Origin: Smittium culicis
Lineage: Eukaryota; Kickxellomycota; Harpellomycetes; Harpellales; Legeriomycetaceae
Reading direction: 5' to 3'
DNA: 18,977 bases
Assembly (NCBI GenBank): GCA_001970855.1
Contig: LSSN01005671.1
Location: forward strand, 1 to 18,977
The position numbers and the translations under genes were made by a program. The notes beneath the pieces are model-generated. The model did not search any database. It saw nothing but the letters and a program-made list of their open reading frames with translations, and had not been told where the DNA came from. Positions within the stretch are counted from its first letter, which is position 1. Each line of letters starts with the position of its first letter. Shown in pieces: positions 1 to 8,714 of the stretch.

Positions 1-2260
1 AGTACCTTAACGAGTCGATAAAAATTCATTTTGAACAATAATACGTCTTCAATTATAATTCAGTAAATCTCTGATTTGAAATAATGATATATATAATTCT
101 ATAAATTTGATGATTTAGCTGATTCAAAATACCAAATTCCAGGTATAGCACGAGTCATTTTTTTTAGGAAATAACAATATTATATTATCCAATAAAAATT
201 ACTTTATTAATTACAAAATCAAATCTCCAAAAAATTAAAGTTTAACCTAAAAATGCTATAAAAGTATAACATCGTTCTGTAAATATATAAAAAAAATCTA
301 GTAATTTTATTAATTACATCTAAAATCATTTATTTACCCTATTTTTTTGACAAAAAAATAAAAATTATACTAAAATAACAAGCTATATTAAAAGGCTAAA
401 ATATAGTATGAATTATATGAAATTTTATTACATATACAAGTTGAATTATACTACTGCCCAAAATTTAATCATCAAAAATGAATATAAATATAATATCATC
501 TACCCTTAATTATTAGCTTTACAACATTATGGTTTAAAAATAGGAATTTATTAACATCTAAGAATAAATAAAATGTTTTATATATAGCAGCGACCATGGT
601 TTATATTAATCCTCTCTGATATATTTCCCCACATATAGTAACCTTTTCAATTAAAAACCAAAAAAAATTTTTTTTGCCAAAAATTTCAAAAAAAAAACTC
701 ATCCAGTTAGCGAAATTTTTTAATTAAGAAACTTTAATCCTTTTTTCATTCCAAAATATTCAAAAAAATTTTGAATTGGTTGATTTTAGTTAGTATCTAT
801 TAAATTATACTTCAATACTCGTTTCATTTACGGTTTATACTGTTTTTTTATTTGAAGTTATTCTAAGTCAAACCTGTATCTGAATGAGCCTGAAAATTAA
901 ATAGTTTTAATTGATAATATTTGACTATATTTAGTAGATCAAAGAGCATTAACAGCTCGAAAAAGGGGTAAAAATGAAAATGAGCCCTTCTTCCCACTAG
1001 TTCAAAATAAAAATTTAGCGATTATATTGTTAGCATGTTTTTTTTTTCGGTATTTCAATATTTTATTAAAAAAATATAAATTAATTACATTCAATCTCTC
1101 TTTTAACCATAATTTCATCCATCTATCTATCCATTATAAATTAGATCAATACATAACTAAATATTACCAATATTCTCTTCAGTTATATCTCTGTGCATCT
1201 TGATAGAGATCTATCTTGAATTATAATAAATTCGGCATAAAATTTTTTCGCTTTTCAAGCCCCTCATAAATATAAGTAGATTGAATTTTGCGATTGAATT
1301 TTTGTGATTAAAACTTCCCCAGCAATGTTTTTATTTTTTATTTTCTCAGAAATGATTTACTCTATTGCGTTACCAATAAACTTGCTTGATTTTTTCATCT
1401 CTATCTCTACTTAAACTGGACTCAAACTCTTCAATACTTTCTATTCTTTCAATTTAACATACTTGAGATAGTTATATTTGCGCTCCTTAATAGAAGTCAA
1501 AAATGACAATCAATTAAGATTCTAATATTATTTTTACTTAAATTCAGGAAATTTATACTTTTTGTTTTTTTAGTACTATAATTATTTTTAGACTAATGAG
1601 ATTCTACGGCTGTCTTTATTTATGACTTTTATTTTTATCCTGGTTATGTTAGGATAGTTTTTAGATTTCAAATATCTCTTTTTAATAATCCCTTGAATCA
1701 CTTAATGTAGTGATTTCTACTTTATCAGAGCATATTTCAATTCAATAATGCCTTAGTATTTTTACAAAATCTAAAATGATTTTATTTTATTTTTTACTTT
1801 TTGTGGTTTAAACAATAAATAATCTTAATTTATTTCTAAAAATTTTGTATGCTAATATTTTTATATTTACTATTGTTGCTTTTGTAGTAAGATTTACCTA
1901 GATTTTGTTCTTCTTTCGCATATTCATGAATATTTGGCACATATAAGGCCTAGTTTCACATTTTCAACTTGTAGCACCATTATATCGTAAGCAGCTTTAG
2001 TTATTTAATTATTACAAATGATATACTTTTTCAACTTTAAGTTAGCTTAAAATTGTTAATTTCCGAGAATTATTGAACTTTTATTATATTTTTATTAATA
2101 AAAACTGTTATCGAAAATTACTCTACCTTTTAATGATAAAATTAATCAAGCTCTTTAGAGCAAACACTAATCTATATTATGCGAGGATAGGAGAAATTAT
2201 AATTGTTTCAATATTATTGGATAATAATAAACCAAAAATAAAAAAGCCAATAAAAATTAT
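1..2260. other. AT-rich gene-free stretch
   Basis: This stretch is dominated by A/T with many homopolymer runs and stops in all frames. The only open frame of note (2073-2267, +) is Lys/Ile/Asn/Tyr-rich, as expected from chance in such composition, and matches no family I know. I see no tRNA, rRNA, array or gene remnant. The first bases (agtaccttaacga) resemble a stretch inside the DIRS element at 5890-5905, so another element end may lie just left of the window; this is weak. Confidence 0.6.
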
Positions 2261-2265
2261 AGTAT

Positions 2266-2327
2266 AATAAAATGAACTAAGAAAATTTTTAATTTTTTAA
2301 ATTGCTAAGTACACGTTAGTGTTATCC
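2266..2327 (+). repeat. Left inverted terminal repeat of the DIRS element
   Basis: AATAAAATGAACTAA (2266-2280) and AAGTACACGTTAGTG (2307-2321) recur as reverse complements at 5965-5979 and at the inner part of the right repeat. Between these two blocks the match is diverged but still A/T-rich in both copies. The pairing over about 60 nt at the same spacing, placed just outside the recombinase and Gag ends, marks it as the element terminus. Confidence 0.85.
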
Positions 2328-2466
2328 ATATTATCTTACAGCAAAGATAAAATGGGTACTGAGGGCGGAACATAATATGACTCATCATATCGTATAATAT
2401 AAATTAATCTTGGAATATAAATAGCTCGATTAATTTAAACATTATTCTTCAGAGAGGAGACATATT

Positions 2467-3060
2467 TACTCCAAATTTATAATAGACACAGTCAAGATAC
2501 TCGAAAAATTTCTTGCGAGTCGATAGTACGTATCGAAGATGGTATAGTTTGATCAAAAGGCGTGCGAAACTATTTATTCATCTATTACACCTGAGTTAGC
2601 CGCTAATATGACTCCAGTCGCTCTATCCTTGGGGATCGGTGCTTCAGTGTCTCGGCGTTATAAATCATAAATCGAGAAGATATATCTTGTGATACTATCC
2701 ACTGGTAGAGGCTTAGAGGTTGATTTAGTATGTTTTTTCAGTTAGGCGGCCACATCGCTTTTCTTTAGAGGCTAGTATTACTAGGTTTAGAACCCCTTTT
2801 TTGATGCGGCTACGTTGGTCGTCAATCATATGGATGTCGCTGGCGCGGAGGGAACCTGTTACTGATGGCAACCTGCAAAGCTTTGCTTTTATTTGATTAA
2901 CAGCGAGGTAATATTTTTGTACCCTTTCTCGAAGAGTTTCTAGTACTATTGATGTATACATAGTAGAACTAATGAAAGATTTAATATTAACATCATTCAG
3001 TGCCTTTATAAATTCTATAAATATTTGATGGGCGGCTATCTCGGCTGAACTATATTAAAT
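2467..3060 (-). pseudogene. DIRS tyrosine recombinase (broken)
   Basis: Residues read from 2961 downward include KLCRLPSVTGSLRASDIHMI, the motif around the first catalytic Arg of DIRS tyrosine recombinases, followed by a basic KEKRCGR stretch. Further on, the frame gives PIPKDRATG, then IVSHAF, and FDTYYRLARN with the candidate nucleophilic Tyr, ending with a TAA at 2467-2469. Breaks are visible: a stop after 2728, a stop before IVSHAF, and TGA in place of the Trp codon that normally follows HAF. Small shifts lie between the two conserved blocks. In a live element this enzyme would insert the circular DNA copy. The N-terminal limit is unclear because the core-binding part upstream of 2961 is heavily decayed. 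Confidence 0.82.
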
Positions 3061-3503
3061 TTAAAGAAGAGTTGATTTTTATGCATATTTTGAACCTACT
3101 TTTAGCTATTATATGACGTTTATTTCCGCTAGATAATTGATTATTTGAGGTATGGGAATGGGAGTGTATATCTCGTTTGATATTCTTCAGTATAGAAAGC
3201 GCTGCTGGATAGATATTTACCTATATCTAAGACACAAGCTTCGATTATTAAATCTATTAATCCGATGGAAAAGTATCGATACCTTGCGTATGGAAGAAAC
3301 GCAGCGAATTTCTACATTTAATCTATTAGTATCATCGTGAATCGCTTGCAGAGAACGTTATGAACTAGCTGGGCTATCAGGTTCTAGGAAGTGCAGTAAT
3401 ACTGATTGTTGAATCTGCTCTACTTGCGTTTTTATGCATTCTAGTCAAGCTCTTTGTTATCTGGGAACCATCTGTAGTATCGAACCTAGTTCATGTTTTG
3501 AGA

Positions 3504-5030
3504 TTATGCAAAGAGACTGAAATAGTGTGGCTCATACTGGATGCTCAGTGCTGATAATTTCTCCTGAGATAGAGAAAATTTGCTTCGTGATTTTAGTATT
3601 CTGAGGGAGCCTCCTGGGTTTATTATGAAAGGAATATAGATAACTTTTTGGCGGGATTTGATCTCAAGGCAGTGTGAATATATCTTTCTGTCAATTTGAG
3701 TGGTTTTAGGGAGGTTTTTCGCAGAATTTCTTGGCATACAAAAGTGTGGTTGTATTGTCTTAGCAGACAAACACCGATATTACTAGTAAATTCTTGAGTC
3801 TCAGAAAATAAAAAACAGTCAGTAGCATCTTTGTTTTAATATGTAGTTTCCTCACCTGAGGTTCCATATTCCCGATTAATAGTGGTGACCTACTAATATT
3901 CCACAATCTGAGTCTTTGGATTCAGTAAATACTTCTAGATCCGGCGTCTCGGGAAAGAATTAATCATCTTTCTTTACCGTTAACTGATTCTTCGAGATGT
4001 ACAGATTCTGGGTTTCCATTTTCACCTGCGTCACTATCGATGCCTATGAGTTTTGTATGAACAGAGCTCAATTCTTGAGCCCTAATATTCGGTGTAGCAT
4101 CAGTTTCCAAGAAATCGTCGAGACAGAAATCGTTTTTGTCTTTTCAATGTAGCTCGCCTGGAATCTCAATGTAGTCAGGTCAGTGTTTATCAATATGCTT
4201 TTCTCGTGCCAGAATTCCAGATCTTGGTGAAAGAAACTTAAGGGAAATTATCCTGATTTTTATCATCATTAAAAGGTGAATGATAGACTAAGACGGCGTG
4301 GAAGATGAGCTCTCAGAATTGAAACTGAATATAAGCTTCTAGAGCTCGTAGTAGATTAAGCGAGTGTTCTTTTGGAAAATGTCCTTGGAACCTCTCATGA
4401 TCAGCAGATCTATGAGATATGCATATGATCCTGTTCATATTATTCTGTTACATCTTATAACTGAGTTGAGTATCTTGGTGATGATCAACGTGCTCAGTGA
4501 TAGCTCGAATATTAGGGCTTGAAACTGGAAGCAGCGGCCCTACCAATGAAATCGAAGGCACTTTCTACACTGCTTATAGATCAGATGTACATGAAAGCAT
4601 CCTGAAGGTCTAGTGACGGAATATAATTCATCCGGATAAACTTTCTGAAGATTGAATTAAGTGTCTCCATCTTTAATTTTTGTTCGTCCATGTTGAGATT
4701 TAGCTTCCGGGAGTCGAGGGCGGGTAGCAGGCTTCCAGTATTCTTAAAAATTGTGAATATCTGGCTGTAATATCTTGTGCCCCTTGGCTGGATCATATTG
4801 ATTAATCTCTTGGATGTAGGCGCGCAAATTCTTTCTTCAGAAACTCCTGGCACGCCAGATCAGTTTATATTTATGACGAAGTCCGAAGCGATCATGAGAT
4901 CATGTTCTAGAGGAGGATTCTGAATTACTCTCTCCACTATTTTACGAGCCCATCGACTGTCCGATATTTTGGAACATATTGATCTAAACATAATTAGATG
5001 GCCCTCAAAGGGGAAGTCTTTCTGAGCCTC
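3504..5030 (-). pseudogene. DIRS reverse transcriptase-RNase H (broken)
   Basis: The finger region is recognisable at 4986-4870 (frame reading SDSRWARKIVERVIQNPP). The longest intact part, 4853-4581, carries INMIQPRGTRYYSQIF, then a KNTGSLLPALDSRKLN stretch, then SLDLQDAF, which is the first catalytic-Asp block of DIRS reverse transcriptases. The second block is degenerate: 4419-4408 reads YLID where YLDD is expected. The thumb runs to about 4190. An RNase H remnant follows, with a DNTTTLLYAKKF block just after a stop near 3775 and an RQKVIYIPFIINP block that resembles the usual YIPSxxNPAD stretch, ending with a PHYFSLFA motif at about 3504 (family form PHxVDLFA). Numerous stops and frame changes show that it cannot make an enzyme. 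Confidence 0.82.
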
Positions 5031-5044
5031 TTTTGTGGCCTTTT

Positions 5045-5810
5045 TCAGTGAGCCTCGACCTCTACAACGAAATTTTGATTTTTGGTCTTCTGACTGGCTT
5101 CATTGGTAATTGCAACTGCGGTGTTAGGTGTCTTAGCAGTATTACTGCTGTCTGTATCCTTAGGTATCGTACTATTTTTGCGCCTCCGAAAGGGCTGGAT
5201 TCGCTGTCGTTTCGCGGAAGGCTTGATTGAAATTAGAGCGTTTAGAGCCTCTTGACCCATCAGAGGTTTGAAATTAGGTTCAACGGGCTGAATCGCTTTG
5301 CTTGGAAGGTTCACTCCTTTGTAAAGGTTGTCTAACCTTGCTTGGGTTTCAGTAGCTGGGATTTCAGACAAGAGAGATCTCATTGTGATGGCGAAATGAA
5401 TTTCTGGATCTTCGGAGGTGTCATTTTTTTGTTTTCTTGGATTCGTATGCCGAAATAGTAGTAAGTTGACTGAGTTTATTATCATAGGGGTAAATGAATT
5501 CCGTAGAAAGCGGAATATGTTTTCTTCACTGCGCTCGACGCTGTGCTGCTCAATTTTGGCGTAGATAGTTAATTGGACTATTTTTGGAGCAAGAGTGGAT
5601 TGCAATCTTGCGTTCATCTTTAATCGATGGAATCGCTTCAGTGAGCTCCAGGTATACATAAAATTCTGTAATTGATGTCTTTATTGAAACGTGTGGGAAT
5701 TTTATTCCTTTGCTGTACTCACTTTCGCGTAGAAGTTACTGAAAAATTTCGGCCAATATCCAGACTTTATCTAAGATTTCAGGAGCTCGAGTTTCAGCCG
5801 CTTGTTCCAT
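5045..5810 (-). pseudogene. DIRS Gag-like ORF1 (broken)
   Basis: An ATG at 5810 opens a frame beginning MEQAAETRAPEILDKVW that hits a stop after 24 codons. The same frame resumes with protein-like sequence (ITEFYVYLELTEAIPSIKDE), then shifts into the frame open from 5659 to 5045. The latter contains TYAKIEQHSVERSEENIFRF, LLSEIPATETQARLDNLYKG and KPLMGQEALNALISIKPSAK, then a basic RRRK patch, which match my recollection of the putative capsid-like ORF1 of fungal DIRS elements. It is the first ORF of the element, inside the right terminal repeat. The function as a structural protein is inferred from position and family; the copy is broken by at least one stop and one frameshift. Confidence 0.75.
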
Positions 5811-5918
5811 TGTTTAAAATTTTAGAAGAAAATTTATTCTAAATGTTCTTAAGTATAAAAATTTAAAGTTGAAAATCTTTATGCTGGTAGGGTACCTTAG
5901 CGAAAGAAAAAATGAAAA

Positions 5919-5979
5919 GGATAGCACTAACGTGTACTTTTAATTATCTACTATAAAAATTTTTTTAGTTCATTTTATT
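5919..5979 (-). repeat. Right inverted terminal repeat of the DIRS element
   Basis: CACTAACGTGTACTT (5925-5939) and TTAGTTCATTTTATT (5965-5979) are the reverse complement of the blocks in the left repeat, with one mismatch in the 21-nt inner block (5919-5939 against 2307-2327). It lies about 110 bp upstream of the Gag start codon on the minus strand and so is the element's 5' terminus. Confidence 0.85.
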
Positions 5980-6009
5980 TACTCCATTTTCATTGGATGT
6001 TAATATCCA

Positions 6010-6030
6010 GTTTATTTTTATCCAATAAGA
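6010..6030 (+). repeat. Direct repeat, left copy, flanking second DIRS remnant
   Basis: The sequence TTTATCCAATAA with flanking GTTTA recurs at 6923-6943 with 18 of 21 positions identical. A shorter match (TTATCCAATAAAA) also occurs near 185-197. This may be a terminal repeat of the remnant, a split repeat, or chance within A/T-rich DNA. Confidence 0.45.
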
Positions 6031-6135
6031 ATTTAAAACTTAATATTTCTCGTCTCTGAAGTATAATTCATCGAATTCTAGATTTTTTATAGACAACTGA
6101 TCTGCTCAAATAAAATTTCAGTCAGGCAATAGACT

Positions 6136-6696
6136 TCAAAGCTATATTGGAATACATGTTTCACATGATTTCTCAGGGCTAAAGATATTCACTGGATCGA
6201 CATTAAACGTACTTTTATTAATCACAGAGTGCTAAATTTAGATATAACAGAGCCCTAAGAAGAAAATAATTATAGACAAATATTAAAGTAGTTGCTTAAA
6301 GACTCAAAAACGCACCATATATTATATTCAGCAATTTATTGAAATGTATATTAAGAAGGGATGGTATCTAATCTTTGTCAGACCTTTTATACTAAAAATA
6401 TCAAGTGTTTAGTAAATATTTTGCTAATATATATTAATGATATATCAAAGCATTTATCCATCGATAGAATAGCGAGGCATATTAGGCGGATTTCAGACTT
6501 AATACTCTTCGATCCAGGTACATCGACACTGAGGGACAGATCGATTATAGTTTCACTAGTCGCTAATGCCGGGGTATCGACATGTGATATAGTATCAAAT
6601 GAATTTTGGTGAAATTATCAAAATTTCAACACATAATATCGACTCTTAAGAAATTCTTGGAATAAGTTAACTGATTGTTCTTTAAATATGGAGTAG
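6136..6696 (+). pseudogene. DIRS tyrosine recombinase C-terminal part (broken)
   Basis: One reading frame runs 187 codons with protein-like content despite about seven internal stops. It starts at SKLYWNTCFT, then a stop, then FLRAKDIHWIDIKRTFINH with the first catalytic Arg region, then VLNLDITEP followed by a stop and EENN (family form PKEKR). The longest open part (6361-6612) reads SIDRIARHIRRISDL and later SLVANAGVSTCDIVSNEFW, and it ends with NFNT-stop-YRLLRN, where the family has FDTYYRL. The candidate nucleophilic Tyr region is therefore partly destroyed. Taken alone, 6361-6612 could pass for a small gene, but the recombinase sequence on both sides in the same frame shows that it is part of a pseudogene. 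Confidence 0.8.
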
Positions 6697-6922
6697 CTTG
6701 AAATGCCTCCTCCTTTAAAAGAGTAATTTTAGGGTTAATCGAGTACTTTAAAGCGAATACTAATTGATATTATATGAGCAGAGGAGATAAATTAAGTGCT
6801 ATCCATCACATCTACTTGACCTTTTGCCAGAAAATCAGAAGTATAATATAATCGATACTTTACAACTCTTAATTTTTTTATAGGTCATAATACTTATAAT
6901 TTTCAATTGGCTTTAATTTTAG

Positions 6923-6943
6923 GTTTAGATTTATCCAATAAAA
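6923..6943 (+). repeat. Direct repeat, right copy, flanking second DIRS remnant
   Basis: This is the partner of 6010-6030, in the same orientation, about 130 bp beyond the last stretch that aligns with the DIRS tail. It could mark the right edge of the inserted fragment. Confidence 0.45.
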
Positions 6944-7128
6944 TGACAAATTTTTTAGATATTTACAATTATAAAACGAATTATTCTTTGAATTATAAAT
7001 ATAAAATTAATTTTTAATAATACTTTGAAATAATAAAAAGCTCTATATGCCAATTGACTTGAAACTCAATTTCCAACAATCTCATTCCTCTCACTTGATA
7101 GCTTTCTTAGTTTTATTGTACTAATAAA
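6944..7128 (+). promoter_or_regulatory. Presumed promoter and leader of the ABC ATPase gene
   Basis: This is A/T-rich DNA that becomes pyrimidine-rich just before the start codon (ctcattcctctcacttg at about 7081-7097), a common look for fungal transcription start zones. No TATA box can be singled out in this composition. Confidence 0.3.
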
Positions 7129-8164
7129 ATGTCTAGTTCTTCATTTTCTGAATCATCTTCAAATATAAATCAAAAAAATGGCATCAATCCTACCAAGCCG
7201 CACGAATATGATCCTTTACTAGTTGTGAGCGGACTATCAAAATTTATGACAAACGGGAAGCCAGTTTTAAATGATCTTAGCTTTAGCTTACAAAAAAATC
7301 AAACTGTGGCAATTGTTGGACCCAGCGGTGTAGGGTAACGCTTCGTTTTTTTTCTTCTTTAGTATATTTTATTTTATTTAAACCTCACTTTTTAATCATT
7401 TCTATTCATAAATGGTTATAGTTTTTCGATATTTCTAACTTGTATCTTATCTATTTTAGAAAAACCACTTTGCTAAAATGTATTTCTCAACTCGTCGAAT
7501 ATAATTCTGGCTCTATTAGCCTTTTTGCTGGGTATTCTAATGTTATTACTTTTTTTTTTTTTTCAACTTGAATTTTTACAACACAGAGACTGTACTTTTT
7601 ATTTCTCTCTAAATTTTATGTAGATAATTTCAACTATTTATATTTTTTAGTTTTAATAGCAATGCGATTTATCCCGATACCAAAGGAATCTCCTACTGGC
7701 GCTCTGAAGTTATGTATGTTCCTCAAAGAATGCCTTTATTAGAAGGCACACCTTTAGATTTTTATAATAAAATCTCTAGTCTTTTTCACCAGAGCTTAAG
7801 GTCCCAAGATTCTGATAATTGCCAGCAATCTCCAATTAAAACAGCCCAACAATGGGGGATCGAGCCATTGAAATGGTCTCAGAAATGGTCTCAGTTATCG
7901 GGAGGAGAAATTCAGCGCATTTCTCTTGCTACTTCTATCTCCTGTAACCCAAAGGTTCTTTTATTAGACGAACCTACAAGTATGCTCGATACAACTTCAG
8001 CTCTTCTAGTCGAGAATACGCTGAAGGAAAGAGGAGGTATCATCATTGTTACTCACAACACAGACCAACAAATTAGAATATCTGACTACACTTTGGAACT
8101 CCTCCCAAGAGCGATGTATAAATTTGGTCCCACCTCTATCCCTGAAGTGAATGATTTAATATAG
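7129..8164 (+). CDS. Stand-alone ABC-type ATPase, FetA/STAR1-like (three exons)
   Basis: Exons 7129-7334, 7460-7531 and 7651-8164 join in frame to give 263 residues. The joins rebuild the expected motifs: Walker A GPSGVGKTT (about residues 64-72) spans intron 1, Q-loop VPQR (about 116-119), signature LSGGEIQ (about 175-181), Walker B LLLDEP (about 196-201) and H-loop Thr-His at 227-228. Glu200 after the Walker B Asp is the expected catalytic base. There is a single nucleotide-binding domain and no membrane segment. The overall plan and the Q-loop to signature region resemble bacterial FetA (YbbL) and plant STAR1, which pair with a separate membrane subunit (FetB/STAR2) in metal or UDP-glucose related export. 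The substrate here is unknown and no partner lies in the window. The Ser/Asn-rich first 25 residues look disordered. A 12-nt tandem duplication sits just before the signature (7870-7893). Confidence 0.88.
7335..7459 (+). other. Intron 1 of the ABC ATPase gene
   Basis: GTAACG donor, TTTTAG acceptor, 125 nt, with a TTCTAAC branch-point-like motif at 7433-7439, 20 nt before the acceptor. Removal joins GG to A and restores the Gly-Lys of Walker A. Without removal the frame ends at TAA 7336-7338. Confidence 0.9.
7532..7650 (+). other. Intron 2 of the ABC ATPase gene
   Basis: GTATTC donor, TTTTTTAG acceptor, 119 nt, containing a long T run. Splicing joins LFAG to FNSNAIYPDT in frame and connects to the Q-loop exon. 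The branch point is unclear (TCTAAAT or TTCAACT are candidates). Confidence 0.85.
7870..7893 (+). repeat. 12-nt tandem duplication inside the ABC ATPase coding region
   Basis: GAAATGGTCTCA occurs twice back to back, giving the repeated residues KWSQ KWSQ immediately before LSGGE. The unit is a multiple of three, so the frame is kept. The copies are identical, which suggests a recent slippage event. Confidence 0.85.
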
Positions 8165-8714
8165 AATTTAGCATTTTTTTGTACATTTAAATAGAATAAA
8201 CACTTCGTTAGTTAGACCCGCCGGAATCAAAATAATATTATTTCCCCCCATTTTTTTATATTATTTTACTTCTTTGCTCTAAAATATTGTTTGCTGATGT
8301 GTTATTTACTTAAACTCGCACATTTGACCCAAGAGGAAAAGTTAATTTTATCAATACTTGATTGAACCTCCCACACCGTCTCATTTTTCAATTTATAAAC
8401 TTTTATTTTTATTACAACAATATAATTTCATATATAAATAAATAAAATATAAAAAAAATCGGTATTTTAATATTGGTAAAAATATTACTAAAATTGTATA
8501 TTGTCTAAAATATGAATAAATAATCCTTTGAATATTTTATTACATTGTTTATTTATTAACTATTTTGAAAAAATAATTATTTTTATAAATAATGATTCTA
8601 TCAAAGAAAAGAGCTTCAGCTATTAAGAAAGAATTCGCAGTATTATTGCCGTAGATAGGTAGTTTGGTTTGCGATAATAAGAGTTTCAATATAATCACTT
8701 TACTTGAAATATAA
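8165..8714. other. Convergent 3' intergenic region (ABC ATPase and MPE1)
   Basis: About 550 bp of A/T-rich DNA between two converging stop codons. AATAAA at 8195-8200, 31 nt after the ABC ATPase stop, is a possible poly(A) signal on the plus strand. No ORF or RNA gene is evident. Confidence 0.5.

Larger units (their letters stand above)
2261..5983 (-). mobile_element. Decayed DIRS-type tyrosine-recombinase retrotransposon with inverted termini
   Basis: Read on the minus strand, this stretch carries in order the remains of a Gag-like ORF (5810-5045), a reverse transcriptase and RNase H (about 5030-3504), and a tyrosine recombinase (about 3060-2467). That gene set, with no aspartic protease or DDE integrase, is the DIRS pattern. 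The ends are inverted repeats of about 60 nt (2266-2327 and 5919-5979), as in DIRS-1-like elements; Ngaro and PAT elements have split direct repeats instead. DIRS elements are thought to replicate through a circular DNA intermediate that the recombinase inserts, so no target duplication is expected, and I see none. All ORFs are broken by stops or frameshifts, so this copy is dead. The protein assignments rest on recognisable motifs without a search; the outer boundaries are uncertain by a few bases. Confidence 0.85.
6010..6943 (+). mobile_element. Second DIRS remnant, opposite orientation
   Basis: A plus-strand tyrosine-recombinase 3' end (6136-6696) is followed by a tail (6697-6800) that aligns by eye with the 3' tail of the first element read on the minus strand: both have a CCTCCTC-like block, GTTAATCGAG/ATTAATCGAG, and an AATTGATATTATAT-like block. 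This places it in the same or a sister family. Near-identical direct repeats of about 21 nt (6010-6030 and 6923-6943, 18 matches) bracket it and are used here as provisional limits. No Gag or RT can be recognised, so it is a 3'-end fragment. Confidence 0.65.

Noticed and set aside
2073..2267. Open frame of 64 codons on the plus strand
   Set aside because: Composition is that of random A/T-rich DNA, no motif, and it runs into the DIRS terminal repeat.
6361..6612. Possible small stand-alone gene of 83 codons
   Set aside because: The same frame carries recombinase sequence before and after it, broken by stops, so it is a piece of a pseudogene.
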